Both the position numbers and the translations under genes were made by a program. Shown piece by piece: positions 35,859 to 44,565 of a stretch of 64,000 bases of DNA. The stretch is taken from NCBI RefSeq assembly GCF_001751245.1, contig NZ_LJGU01000116.1, positions 1-64,000 on the forward strand, written 5' to 3'. This DNA comes from Streptomyces oceani (lineage in GTDB: Bacteria > Actinomycetota > Actinomycetes > Streptomycetales > Streptomycetaceae). Numbering within the stretch: position 1 is the stretch's first letter; the number at the start of each line of letters is the position of its first letter. Below the pieces are notes generated by a model. The model worked only from the letters and a program-made list of their open reading frames with translations. It searched no databases and was not told the origin of the DNA.

Positions 35859-37290
35859 CGAGGTACGCCTCCAGACCGTGCCGGCCGCCCTCGCGACCGT
35901 ATCCCGACTCCTGGTAGCCGCCGAACGGCGAGGTCGGGTCGAACTTGTTGAACGTGTTGGACCAGACGACGCCGGCCCGCAGTTGCTGCGCCATCCTCAG
36001 GATGCGCGAGCCCTTCTCCGTCCAGACGCCGGCGGAGAGCCCGTACGGCGTGTTGTTGGCCTTCGCCACCGCCTCGTCCGGCGTACGGAAGGTCAGCACG
36101 GACAGCACCGGTCCGAAGATCTCCTCCCGCGCGATCCGGTGCGCCTGTGTGACGTGGGTGAACACGGTCGGCGCGAACCAGTAGCCGGAGCTGGGCAGTT
36201 CGCAGTGCGGGGACCAGCGCTCGGCGCCCTCCGCCTCGCCGGCGTCGGCCAACTCGGTGATCCGGGCCAGCTGCGCCGCGGAGTTGATCGCGCCGATGTC
36301 GGTGTTCTTGTCCAGCGGATCGCCGACGCGCAGCGTGCTGATCCGGCGCTTGAGCGCGTCCAGCACCTCCTCGGCAACGGACTCCTGTACGAGCAGCCGG
36401 GAGCCCGCACAGCAGACCTGCCCGCCGTTGAAGTAGATGCCGCTGACGATGCCCTCGACGGCCTGGTCGATCGGCGCGTCGTCGAAGACGATGTTCGCGC
36501 CCTTGCCGCCCAGCTCCAGGGTGAGCTTCTTGGCGGTGCCCGCGACCGTACGGGCGATGGACTTGCCCACGGCGGTGGAGCCGGTGAACGCCACCTTGTC
36601 GACGCCTTCGTGCGCGACCAGTTCGGCGCCCACCGGGCCGTCGCCGGTGACGATGTTGACGACCCCGGGCGGCAGTTCGGCCTGTCGGCAGATGTCGGCG
36701 AAGAACAACGCCGACAGCGGCGTGGTCTCCGCCGGCTTCAACACCACGGTGTTCCCGGTGGCCAGCGCGGGCGCGATCTTCCAGGCCAGCATCAAAAGCG
36801 GGAAGTTCCACGGGATGACCTGCCCGGCGACGCCGAGCGGGCGTGGATCGGGGCCGTATCCGGCGTGGGGCAGCTTGTCCGCCCAGCCGGCGAAGTAGAA
36901 GAAGTTCGCGGCGACCTGTGGCAGGTCGGCGTCCCGGGTCTCCCGGATCGGCTTGCCGTTGTCCAGTGACTCCAGTACGGCCAGTTCCCGGGAGCGCTCC
37001 TGCAGGACGCGGGCGATCCGGAAGAGGTACTTCGCGCGCTCGGCGCCCGGCAGCGCGGACCACTTCGGGAAGGCGGCGCGGGCGGCTCGTACGGCCGCGT
37101 CCACGTCCTTCGCGCTGCCCTGCGCGACCTCGGCGAGCACCTCCTCGGAGGCGGGGGCGACGGTCTTGAACACCTTGCCGTCGCTCGACTCGCGGAACTC
37201 GCCGTCGATGAACAGCCCGTAGCTCGGCGCGAGCTGGACGATCGCGCGGGACTCGGGCGCGGGAGCGTACTCGAATACGTCGAAGGCCAT
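35851..37290 (-). CDS. Aldehyde dehydrogenase (NAD-dependent)
   Basis: Protein of 479 residues, full family length. VAGQVIPWNFPLLMLAWKIA and GNTVVLKPAETTPLSALFFA bind cofactor, FTGSTAVGKSI is the Rossmann turn, LELGGKGANIVF supplies the general-base Glu, and FNGGQVCCAGSRLLVQ the catalytic Cys. It probably oxidises acetaldehyde released by deoC, five bases upstream. Start ATG 37290 (MAFDVFEYAPAP) as the family expects; the frame extends upstream into deoC without meaning. Confidence 0.95.
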   Translation of the reverse strand: MAFDVFEYAPAPESRAIVQLAPSYGLFIDGEFRESSDGKVFKTVAPASEEVLAEVAQGSAKDVDAAVRAARAAFPKWSALPGAERAKYLFRIARVLQERSRELAVLESLDNGKPIRETRDADLPQVAANFFYFAGWADKLPHAGYGPDPRPLGVAGQVIPWNFPLLMLAWKIAPALATGNTVVLKPAETTPLSALFFADICRQAELPPGVVNIVTGDGPVGAELVAHEGVDKVAFTGSTAVGKSIARTVAGTAKKLTLELGGKGANIVFDDAPIDQAVEGIVSGIYFNGGQVCCAGSRLLVQESVAEEVLDALKRRISTLRVGDPLDKNTDIGAINSAAQLARITELADAGEAEGAERWSPHCELPSSGYWFAPTVFTHVTQAHRIAREEIFGPVLSVLTFRTPDEAVAKANNTPYGLSAGVWTEKGSRILRMAQQLRAGVVWSNTFNKFDPTSPFGGYQESGYGREGGRHGLEAYLDV

Positions 37291-37295
37291 GGTCT

Positions 37296-38345
37296 TCAGT
37301 CCACCGTCACATAGTCGGGGCCGGAGTAGCGCCCGGTGCTCAGCTTGTGGCGCTGCATCAGCAGGTCGTTCAGGAGGCTGGACGCGCCGAAGCGGAACCA
37401 GTCCGGGGAAAGCCAGTCGGCGCCCGCGGTCTCGTTCACCAGCACCAGGTACTTGATCGCGTCCTTGGCGGTACGGATGCCCCCGGCCGGCTTCACGCCG
37501 ATCTGGACGCCGGTGGCGGCACGGAAGTCGCGTACGGCCTCCAGCATCAGCAGCGTGTTGGCCGGGGTGGCGTTGACCGCGACCTTGCCGGTGGAGGTCT
37601 TGATGAAGTCGGCGCCGGCGAGCATCGCCAGCCAGGAGGCACGGCGGATGTTGTCGTACGTGCTCAACTCGCCGTTCTCGAAGATCACCTTGAGGTGGGC
37701 GAAGCTGCCGTCCGGGCGCTCGCACGCTTCCCGTACGGCGCGGATCTCCTCGAGGACCTCCAGGTAGCGGCCGGCGAGGAAGGCGCCGCGGTCGATCACC
37801 ATGTCGATCTCGTCCGCCCCGGCGGCCACCGCGTCCCGGGTGTCGGCGAGCTTGACCGGACGTGCCGTGCGGCCGGCCGGGAAGGCCGTGGCCACCGAGG
37901 CCACGTGCACGCCGGAGCCGGCCAGCGCCTCCTTCGCGATCGCCGCCATGTCCGGATAGACGCAGATGGCGGCGACGCGTGGGGCGGTCCGGTCGCTCGG
38001 GTCCGGCGTGATCGCCTTGGCGCACAGCGAGCGGACCTTGCCCGGGGTGTCGGCCCCCTCCAGGGTGGTCAGGTCGATCATCGAGATGGCCAGGTCGATG
38101 GCGTACGCCTTGGCGGTGGTCTTGATCGAACGGGTGCCCAGGGTCGCGGCACGGGCTTCCAGGCCCACCGCGTCCACACCGGGCAGGCCGTGCAGATAGC
38201 GGCGCAGCGCGGCCTCGGACGCGGTGACGTCGGCGAAGGCGGCGTCGGCTGGAGCCGGGCTCTGCCCGGCGCGAGGGGCGGTCGGTGGAGTCGAGGCGGT
38301 GGCGGTTGGCTCGGGGGGCACCGTGGAGGCGGAGGACATGCTCAC
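37296..38345 (-). CDS. deoC: Deoxyribose-phosphate aldolase
   Basis: Protein of 349 residues. AGADFIKTSTGKVAVNATPA contains the Schiff-base Lys, GADEIDMVIDRGAFLAG and GVKPAGGIRTAKDAIKYL are the other barrel motifs. It cleaves deoxyribose-5-phosphate to glyceraldehyde-3-phosphate and acetaldehyde. A roughly 50-residue Pro/Ala/Thr head is extra to the usual core. GTG 38345 is exactly the first base seven positions after the -10 TATGCT (38357-38352), so a leaderless start is likely; ATG 38339 is the alternative. The operator at 38359-38370 lies in the spacer. Confidence 0.94.
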   Translation of the reverse strand: MSMSSASTVPPEPTATASTPPTAPRAGQSPAPADAAFADVTASEAALRRYLHGLPGVDAVGLEARAATLGTRSIKTTAKAYAIDLAISMIDLTTLEGADTPGKVRSLCAKAITPDPSDRTAPRVAAICVYPDMAAIAKEALAGSGVHVASVATAFPAGRTARPVKLADTRDAVAAGADEIDMVIDRGAFLAGRYLEVLEEIRAVREACERPDGSFAHLKVIFENGELSTYDNIRRASWLAMLAGADFIKTSTGKVAVNATPANTLLMLEAVRDFRAATGVQIGVKPAGGIRTAKDAIKYLVLVNETAGADWLSPDWFRFGASSLLNDLLMQRHKLSTGRYSGPDYVTVD

Positions 38346-38358
38346 CAGACGAGCATAT

Positions 38359-38370
38359 CTACGCGCATAG
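38359..38370. promoter_or_regulatory. Nucleoside-regulon operator, copy 4 (one mismatch)
   Basis: CTACGCGCATAG differs at one base from CTACGCGCGTAG. On the minus strand it lies one base before -10 TATGCT (38357-38352) and within a 17-base spacer to TCGACG (38380-38375). This promoter drives deoC and the two aldehyde dehydrogenase-family genes. Confidence 0.65.
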
Positions 38371-38449
38371 CGTCCGTCGATGCGCTGGCGCGGGGATCGA
38401 TGCCGGACCGCAATCGTCGACGCCCGGGCGGTCCGGCACAATCGCCAGC

Positions 38450-39337
38450 ATGACGAGGGAGCAACAGGGCGAGCACGGCGCGCGGAGTGTGCGGGGCGAA
38501 CCGGACGAGTCGGACCAGCCGGGCGAGCGGGACCAGCCGGGCGAGCGGGATGGCGCGATCTCCGCGGAGGAGTCGGGAGAGGCGGCGACCGAGGCGCGGG
38601 CAAAGGCGGCGGAGGAGCCGGCGCAGGGCGCCGAGCCGGCGGACGAACCGGGACGGCCGGCCACGTCCGAGGAGGAGGACCAGCCTCGTACGAGCGGGCG
38701 ACCGGCCGACGTGCCGAAGGTCGCCGACCGGTGCTACCGCTCGCCGTCCTCCGTCGTCGGCGGTGTGACGCTGCTCGTCGTCGGCGGCTGGCTGAGTTTC
38801 GACGCCGTGCTGAACGGCACCGGCCGTACCCCCGCGATCACCTTGGCCACGCTGCTGTGCGTCGTGCCGCTGGTGGTGGCGTACACCCTGCGTCCCGCGG
38901 TCTTCGCCGGCCGGGAGCGGCTGCGCGTACGGAATCCGTTGCGCACCATCTCCGTGCCGTGGCCGTCGGTGGAATCGCTGCAGGCGGCGTACACCAGCGA
39001 GGTGATCGCGGACGGCAGGAAGTACCAGCTCTGGGCGATCCCCGTCTCCCTGAAGGCGCGGAAGAGCGCCAACCGGCACAACGAGCGGGTGCAGTCCGGC
39101 CGGAGCCCGCGCGGCATCCTGGGCTTCGGTCGCCAGGCGGGTGGCACGGAGTCGGTCGAGAAGCGTGCGGCGACTGACGAGTCGATGGCCGAGCTCCGGG
39201 AGCTCGCGCTGCGGCACGGTACGGACGGCGTCGACGCGGTGACCCCCGGTGCGGTGACGGTGCGCTGGGCGTACGAGATCCTCGGCCCCGCCGTGCTGGG
39301 CGGGATCGCCCTGGCGGCCCTGCTCATGACCCGCTGA
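38450..39337 (+). CDS. PH-like domain membrane protein
   Basis: Protein of 295 residues. The first 110 residues are Glu/Ala/Gly-rich and disordered, with a tandem DQPGER repeat. Two membrane segments follow (VVGGVTLLVVGGWLSFDAVL, ITLATLLCVVPLVVAYTL), then FAGRERLRVRNPLRTISVPW and YQLWAIPVSL as in bacterial PH (bPH2/bPH6) domains, and a last C-terminal helix (AVLGGIALAALLM). Membrane-bound protein of unknown role, found widely in Streptomyces. Start ATG 38450, eight bases after CACAAT. Divergent from deoC. Confidence 0.8.
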   Translation: MTREQQGEHGARSVRGEPDESDQPGERDQPGERDGAISAEESGEAATEARAKAAEEPAQGAEPADEPGRPATSEEEDQPRTSGRPADVPKVADRCYRSPSSVVGGVTLLVVGGWLSFDAVLNGTGRTPAITLATLLCVVPLVVAYTLRPAVFAGRERLRVRNPLRTISVPWPSVESLQAAYTSEVIADGRKYQLWAIPVSLKARKSANRHNERVQSGRSPRGILGFGRQAGGTESVEKRAATDESMAELRELALRHGTDGVDAVTPGAVTVRWAYEILGPAVLGGIALAALLMTR

Positions 39338-39373
39338 CGGTGGGGGCTGGGCCGAACCGGGGCCAGCGGCGCC

Positions 39374-39402
39374 GGGGCGGCGTCGCGTGACCACGCCGCC
39401 CC
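39374..39402. terminator. Bidirectional hairpin GGGGCGGCGT / ACGCCGCCCC
   Basis: A perfect 10-bp stem (39374-39383 with 39393-39402) and a 9-base loop lie between convergent genes, the PH-like gene (+) and the phosphohexomutase gene (-). Placement favours a shared terminator. Confidence 0.65.
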
Positions 39403-39418
39403 TCCGCGTCAGACGCGC

Positions 39419-41173
39419 TCAGATCCCCGCGGCCTCGGCCAACTCCGCGGCCAGCCGCGCCAGGACCTCCCGGGCCTGCGTACGCGCGGCGGGCAGCGCG
39501 CTCGCGTCCGAGACCGGAACCACCACCTCCAGGTAGCACTTCAGCTTCGGCTCGGTGCCACTCGGCCGCACCACCACGCGAGCCGTCCCGTCGGCCAGGA
39601 CGTACCGCAGGCCGTCCGTGGGCGGCAGCGGCGTGCCGCTGACCGCGCTCACCGCGGTGCCGGCGGTCAGGTCCTCGGTGGCGGTGACCGGTAGGTCGGC
39701 CAGTCGTCGGGGCGGCCGGTCCCGCAGCCGTGCCATGACCGTGCCGAGCGCGGACAGCTCCGTGACCCGCACTGACAGTTGGTCCGTCGCGTGCAACCCG
39801 TGCTCCACCGCCAGGTCGTCCAGCAGGTCGGTGAGCGTACGGCCGGACTCCCGCAGCTCGGCCGCGAGTTCCGCGACGAGCAGGGCCGCGGTGATGCCGT
39901 CCTTGTCGCGTACGCCCGCCGGGTCGACGCAGTAGCCGAGTGCCTCCTCGTAGGCGTAGCGCAGCCCGTCCACCCGGGCCAGCCACTTGAAGCCGGTCAG
40001 CGTCTCCTCGTACGGAAGCCCGGCCGCGACGGCGATCCGGGCGAGGAGCGCGGAGGACACGATGGTCGTGGCGAAGGTGCCACGGGCATGCCGGTGCACG
40101 AGGTGGGTCGCGAGAAGCGCGCCCACCTCGTCACCGCGCAGCATGCGCCAGCCGGCTCCGGGGTCCGGCCCGGGGTCGGGTCCGTCGGGTCCGTCGGGTC
40201 CGTTGGATAGGGGCACGGCGACGGCGCAGCGGTCGGCGTCCGGGTCGTTCGCGATCACCAGGTCGGGCGCCGGCTCCAGGGCGCGCGCGGTGGCGAAGGC
40301 GAGATCCATCGCGCCTGGTTCCTCTGGGTTGGGAAAGGCGACGGTGGGGAAGTCCGGGTCCGGCTCGGCCTGTTCGGTGACCGGCACGGGTGCCGGGAAG
40401 CCGGCGCGCACGAACGCCTCGCGCAGCGTACGGCCGCCCACCCCGTGCAGGGCCGTGTGCACCACCCGGATCCCGCGGGGCGAGCCCTCGGTCAACACGC
40501 CGCCGGCGCGGGCCAGGTAGGCGTCCACCACGTCCTCGTCCAGGGTGGTCCAGCCCTCCTCCGGTCGGGGTACCCCGGTGAGTGGGCCGACCGCGGCGAT
40601 CTCGGCGGCGATCCGCGTGTCATGGGGCGGGACGAGCTGGGAGCCGTCGCCGAGGTAGACCTTGTAGCCGTTGTCCCCGGGTGGGTTGTGGCTGGCGGTG
40701 ACCATGATCCCGGCGACCGCGTCCAGGTGACGTATGGCGAAGGCCAGCACCGGCGTGGGTAGCGGGCGCGGCAGCAGCGCCGCCCGTAGCCCGGCGCCGG
40801 TCAGCACGGCGGCGGTGTCGCGGGCGAACTCGGCGCTCTTGTACCGGGCGTCGTACCCGATCACGACGAGACCCGCTGGTGCTGCTGGTCCCGCTGGCTC
40901 GGCCGCCGCCGGCCCGCCGCCGGCGTACTCCTCCGTACGCAGGTACGCCGCCAGCCCGGCCGCCGCGCGGATGACGACGCTCCGGTTCATCCGCATCGGC
41001 CCCGCGCCCAGTTCGCCGCGCAGGCCCGCCGTGCCGAACTGGAGGGTGCCGGCGAAGCGGTCGGCCAGCGACTCGGGGGCGGTGTCGAGCAGTTGGCGCA
41101 GTTCCTCGCGGGTTTCCGGGTCGGGGTCCTCGGCCAACCAGGCGTGTGCCTGCTCGATGGGGTCGCGGTGCAC
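39419..41173 (-). CDS. Phosphohexomutase (PGM/PMM family)
   Basis: Protein of 584 residues. GIMVTASHNPPGDNGYKVYL holds the phosphoserine, NDPDADRCAV the Mg loop, GFKWLARVDG and the C-terminal VRPSGTEPKLKCYLEVV the sugar and phosphate binding loops. Neighbouring deoC and PNP genes make phosphopentomutase (ribose- and deoxyribose-1-P to 5-P) an attractive role, bridging phosphorolysis and deoC; this is inferred, and phosphogluco/mannomutase is the default call. A tandem repeat encodes the variable (DGP)n stretch near residues 320-330. GTG 41173 start. Confidence 0.9.
   Translation of the reverse strand: MHRDPIEQAHAWLAEDPDPETREELRQLLDTAPESLADRFAGTLQFGTAGLRGELGAGPMRMNRSVVIRAAAGLAAYLRTEEYAGGGPAAAEPAGPAAPAGLVVIGYDARYKSAEFARDTAAVLTGAGLRAALLPRPLPTPVLAFAIRHLDAVAGIMVTASHNPPGDNGYKVYLGDGSQLVPPHDTRIAAEIAAVGPLTGVPRPEEGWTTLDEDVVDAYLARAGGVLTEGSPRGIRVVHTALHGVGGRTLREAFVRAGFPAPVPVTEQAEPDPDFPTVAFPNPEEPGAMDLAFATARALEPAPDLVIANDPDADRCAVAVPLSNGPDGPDGPDPGPDPGAGWRMLRGDEVGALLATHLVHRHARGTFATTIVSSALLARIAVAAGLPYEETLTGFKWLARVDGLRYAYEEALGYCVDPAGVRDKDGITAALLVAELAAELRESGRTLTDLLDDLAVEHGLHATDQLSVRVTELSALGTVMARLRDRPPRRLADLPVTATEDLTAGTAVSAVSGTPLPPTDGLRYVLADGTARVVVRPSGTEPKLKCYLEVVVPVSDASALPAARTQAREVLARLAAELAEAAGI
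40178..40206. repeat. 9-bp tandem repeat inside the mutase gene
   Basis: GGTCCGTCG is repeated three times in frame, giving Asp-Gly-Pro repeats in a surface loop of the phosphohexomutase. Coding capacity is preserved. Confidence 0.7.
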
Positions 41174-41430
41174 GGGTTCCTGCCTCTCGGGCGCGCGGGC
41201 GTACGGGGTGCGGGCGGGACCGTGCCCCGTACGGGATGGGCGGACTACGGACGCGTGACCCGTACGGGAGGCGGGCCCTCGTACGGGAGGGTTCCTACGG
41301 GAGGCCAGGTACGGGACGCGGGTCCGTCGTGCGGGACGCTCGTGGGCGGGGTCCCGGGGCCTGGGCCTGCGTCTCGGTCCTAGGGGCCTGGTCTCGGTTC
41401 CGGGGGCCTGGCCCTGGGAGGTCTCCCCGC
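41174..41430. repeat. Repeat-rich spacer between PNP and mutase genes
   Basis: CGTACGGGA or close variants occur about seven times between 41195 and 41315, and GGGGCCTGG with a CTCGGT flank recurs three times between 41355 and 41415. No gene is visible in these 257 bases. Both neighbours are on the minus strand, so this is a transcribed or inter-operon spacer. Confidence 0.6.
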
Positions 41431-42261
41431 TCAGATCCGGTCGAGTACCCGTGCGAGCAGCGAACCCATCCGGCTGGCGGAGTCCCGACCGGCCTGTAGG
41501 ACCTCCTCGTGGTTGAGGGGTTCGCCGGTCATGCCGGCCGCGAGGTTGGTGACCAGGGAGACCCCCAGCACCTCCGCGCCGGCCTCCCGCGCGGCGATGG
41601 CCTCCAGGACGGTGGACATGCCGACCAGGTCGGCGCCCATGGTCCGGAGCATCCCGATCTCCGCGGGTGTCTCGTAGTGCGGCCCGGTGACCTGTGCGTA
41701 CACGCCCTCTTCCAGGGTGCTGTCGATCTCCTGGCAGAGCGCGCGCAGCCGGGGCGAGTACAGGTTGGTGAGGTCGACGAAGTGGGCGCCGACTATGGGG
41801 GAGGTGGCGGTGAGGTTGATGTGGTCCCGGATGAGTACCGGTTGGCCGGCCCGCATGCCGTCACGGAGGCCGCCGCAGCCGTTGGTGAGGATGACCGTCT
41901 TGCAGCCGGCGGCGACGGCCGTACGGACGCCGTGGGCGACCGGGCCGACACCGTGCCCCTCGTAGTAGTGGGTGCGGCCGAGGAAGACGAGCGCGTTCTT
42001 GTCACCGATCCGGCAGCTGCGGATCTTCCCGGAGTGTCCGGCCACGGCGGGCTGCGGGAAACCGGGCAGCTCGGTGACCTGGAGTTGGTGTTCGGGCTGG
42101 CCGAGCGCGTCCGCGGCCGGTACCCAGCCGGAGCCCATGACGAGCGCGACGTCGTGGCTGTCCACGCCGGTGAGTTCGCGCAGCCGGGCGGCGGCGTCCT
42201 CGGCGGTGGAGGCGGGGGCGGATGGGCCGTCGACGGTTTCCGGAGCGGAGGAAGCATTCAC
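41431..42261 (-). CDS. Purine nucleoside phosphorylase
   Basis: Protein of 276 residues. [12 protein letters not shown] (phosphate loop), [49 protein letters not shown] and LVTNLAAGM are the trimeric PNP family motifs in order. It splits inosine and guanosine (and deoxy forms) to base and (deoxy)ribose-1-phosphate, completing the path from adenosine deaminase. GTG 42261 is preferred over GTG 42267: TACCCT (42274-42269) ends seven bases upstream of it, giving a leaderless message. The perfect operator at 42287-42298 overlaps the -35 position. Confidence 0.95.
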   Translation of the reverse strand: MNASSAPETVDGPSAPASTAEDAAARLRELTGVDSHDVALVMGSGWVPAADALGQPEHQLQVTELPGFPQPAVAGHSGKIRSCRIGDKNALVFLGRTHYYEGHGVGPVAHGVRTAVAAGCKTVILTNGCGGLRDGMRAGQPVLIRDHINLTATSPIVGAHFVDLTNLYSPRLRALCQEIDSTLEEGVYAQVTGPHYETPAEIGMLRTMGADLVGMSTVLEAIAAREAGAEVLGVSLVTNLAAGMTGEPLNHEEVLQAGRDSASRMGSLLARVLDRI

Positions 42262-42286
42262 GCGCACGAGGGTAGCCCGTAATGGC

Positions 42287-42298
42287 CTACGCGCGTAG
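42287..42298. promoter_or_regulatory. Nucleoside-regulon operator, copy 5 (perfect)
   Basis: CTACGCGCGTAG lies 12 bases upstream of -10 TACCCT (42274-42269, minus strand). With a 17-base spacer the -35 is inside the palindrome, so binding would block purine nucleoside phosphorylase transcription. Confidence 0.65.
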
Positions 42299-42427
42299 AA
42301 GGGGTTCGTAAAAGGAGCGCGAAAGCGGCGGATTCGTCTTCTCCGGCGCCCGGACGCACGCGGGCACCGCCGGACGCACGCGGGCGTGCGGGGGCGGCGA
42401 GCCGATGGCCATCAGAGCCGACGGCCA

Positions 42428-42865
42428 TCAGCAGGGCCGCTTGCGCAGTTCCATCACGTAGTCGTGCGGTGCCCCCGCGGACTCGGCGGCCTCGGCGATC
42501 TCGCCGAGGTAGCGGGCCGAGGGCAGCCCGCCCTCGTAGCCGTTCAGGACGTAGCACCAGGCGGGCTCGTCACCGTCCAGGGTGTGCACACGCACCCGCA
42601 TCCGGCGGTATATGTCCAGCCCGACGCCCTCCCAGCGGTCCATGGCGTCCTCGTCCATCGGCGCGATGTCGTAGAGCGCCACGAAGACCTGCGAGCGTGG
42701 CGCCTCCACCACCGTCGCCAGGGCGCCCTCCCAGCCCATGTGCTCGCCGCCGAAGGTCAGCCGCCAGCCGTCCAGCCAGCCGGTGCCGCGCAGCGGCGAG
42801 TGCGGAGCGCGGCGGGACATCAGCCGCGCGTCGAGGGTGCCGGCGTACGCGGCGAAGAGCGACAT
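42428..42865 (-). CDS. Gamma-glutamylcyclotransferase-like protein
   Basis: Protein of 145 residues. MSLFAAYAGTLDARLMSRRA corresponds to the YGSNL region of GGCT/AIG2 folds; GWRLTFGG, FVALYDIAPMDEDAMDRWEG and AWCYVLNGYEGGLPSARYLG follow the family layout, with the acidic catalytic position in MDEDAMDRWEG. Substrate in actinomycetes is not established. ATG 42865 lies seven bases after TACCCT, a leaderless start. Divergent from the LpdA-like gene. Confidence 0.85.
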   Translation of the reverse strand: MSLFAAYAGTLDARLMSRRAPHSPLRGTGWLDGWRLTFGGEHMGWEGALATVVEAPRSQVFVALYDIAPMDEDAMDRWEGVGLDIYRRMRVRVHTLDGDEPAWCYVLNGYEGGLPSARYLGEIAEAAESAGAPHDYVMELRKRPC

Positions 42866-42984
42866 GAGGTTGAGGGTAACGGGAACGCCCCGGACGCTCT
42901 CAGCCCTACGGGCCCCGCCGCTCCGTCAGGAGCCCCGCCGGGGGTGGGCGCCGGGACACGGCGTCGGTACGAGACACTGGGAGC

Positions 42985-44436
42985 GTGAATCGGATCGTGA
43001 TCATCGGTGGCGGGCCCGGCGGATACGAGGCGGCGCTGGTCGCCGCGCAGCTCGGGGCGGACGTGACGGTCGTGGACTGCGACGGGTTGGGCGGCGCGTC
43101 GGTGCTGACCGACTGCGTGCCCTCGAAGACGCTGATCGCGACGGCCGAGGTGATGACGAACTTCGACTCCTCACATGCCGAGTTGGGCATCCGTATCGAG
43201 GACGACACCCCGCCCATAGAGCAGGACGCCCGGGTGGTCGGGGTGGACGCGGGGAAGGTCAACCGCCGGGTCAAGCGGCTCGCCGCCGCCCAGTCGCACG
43301 ACATCGCGGCGTCCGTCACCAGGGCGGGCGCGCGGGTGCTCGTGGGGCGTGCCCGGGTGGCGCCGGAACACGCGCCGGACGGCTCGCGCGAGGTGATCGT
43401 ACGGTCCGGGGACGCCGGCGCCGACGAGCCGGAGGAGCGGCTGACCGCGGACGCCGTGCTGGTCGCCACGGGTGGTCACCCGCGGGAGATCCCGGACGCG
43501 CGGCCGGACGGCGAGCGCATCCTCAACTGGACCCAGCTCTACGACCTGGAGGAGTTGCCGGAGGACCTGATCGTGGTCGGGTCCGGCGTCACCGGCGCGG
43601 AGTTCGCCGGCGCGTACCAGGCGCTGGGCTCGCAGGTCACGTTGGTCTCCTCGCGGGACCGGGTGCTGCCGGGCGAGGACCCGGACGCCGCGGCGGTGCT
43701 GGAGGACGTCTTCCGGCGGCGCGGCATGAACGTCATGGCCCGCTCCCGCGCGGCCTCCGCCCGTCGGGTGGACGACCATGTCGAGGTGACGCTCAGCGAC
43801 GGCCGCACGATCACCGGCAGCCACTGCCTGGTGGCGGTCGGCGCGGTGCCCAACACCCGGGACATGGGTCTGGAGGAGGCCGGGGTGCACCTGCTGGACT
43901 CAGGGCACATCCGGACCGACAAGGTCTCCCGTACGTCCGCCCCGGGGATCTACGCCGCCGGTGACTGCACGGGCGTGCTCGCGCTCGCCTCGGTGGCGGC
44001 GACGCAGGGGCGGATCGCGATGTACCACTTCCTGGGCGAGACGGTCGCGCCACTGAGTCTGAAGACGGTCTCGGCGAACATCTTCACCGACCCGGAGATC
44101 GCCACCGTCGGCTACTCCCAGGCCGACGTGGACGAGGGCCGGATAGACGCCCGGGTGGTGAAGCTGCCGCTGCTGCGCAACCCGCGCGCGAAGATGCAGG
44201 GCATCCGGGACGGCTTCGTGAAGCTGCTCTGCCGGCCCGGCACGGGCATCATCGTCGGTGGCGTGGTGGTCGCGCCACGGGCCAGCGAGTTGATCCACCC
44301 GTTCTCGATCGCGGTGGACAACAACCTCACGGTCGAGCAGATCGCGAAGGCGTTCACGGTCTATCCCTCGCTCACCGGCTCCATCGCCGAGGCGGCACGG
44401 CAGCTGCACACCCAGAAGGAAGCCGAGGAGCGGTGA
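42985..44436 (+). CDS. lpdA: LpdA-like NAD(P)H quinone dehydrogenase
   Basis: Protein of 483 residues. FAD Rossmann motif VIIGGGPGGYEAALVAAQLG at the start, NAD site IVVGSGVTGAEFAGAYQALG, FAD GIYAAGDCTGVLALA and the dimer domain at the C-terminus. In the redox loop the usual CxxxxC is DGLGGASVLTDCVPSK with only one Cys, so it cannot act as a normal lipoamide dehydrogenase. This is the LpdA type described in Mycobacterium as an NAD(P)H quinone oxidoreductase. GTG 42985 follows GGGAGC. Single gene. Confidence 0.92.
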   Translation: MNRIVIIGGGPGGYEAALVAAQLGADVTVVDCDGLGGASVLTDCVPSKTLIATAEVMTNFDSSHAELGIRIEDDTPPIEQDARVVGVDAGKVNRRVKRLAAAQSHDIAASVTRAGARVLVGRARVAPEHAPDGSREVIVRSGDAGADEPEERLTADAVLVATGGHPREIPDARPDGERILNWTQLYDLEELPEDLIVVGSGVTGAEFAGAYQALGSQVTLVSSRDRVLPGEDPDAAAVLEDVFRRRGMNVMARSRAASARRVDDHVEVTLSDGRTITGSHCLVAVGAVPNTRDMGLEEAGVHLLDSGHIRTDKVSRTSAPGIYAAGDCTGVLALASVAATQGRIAMYHFLGETVAPLSLKTVSANIFTDPEIATVGYSQADVDEGRIDARVVKLPLLRNPRAKMQGIRDGFVKLLCRPGTGIIVGGVVVAPRASELIHPFSIAVDNNLTVEQIAKAFTVYPSLTGSIAEAARQLHTQKEAEER

Positions 44437-44565
44437 ACCCGTCCGCTGCTCCCCTGGCCTAACCGCGGGACGCCCTATACCACTTCGCGACCGATCACAG
44501 ATGCAACTTCCGAAAATTGCCAGAAGGAGCTGAAATCGGTCCTCCTCGGCATTACGGTCAGTCTC

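Noticed and set aside
41195..41420. Possible CRISPR-like array
   Set aside because: Units are 8-9 bases, irregularly spaced and degenerate, with no unique spacers of constant length and no cas genes.
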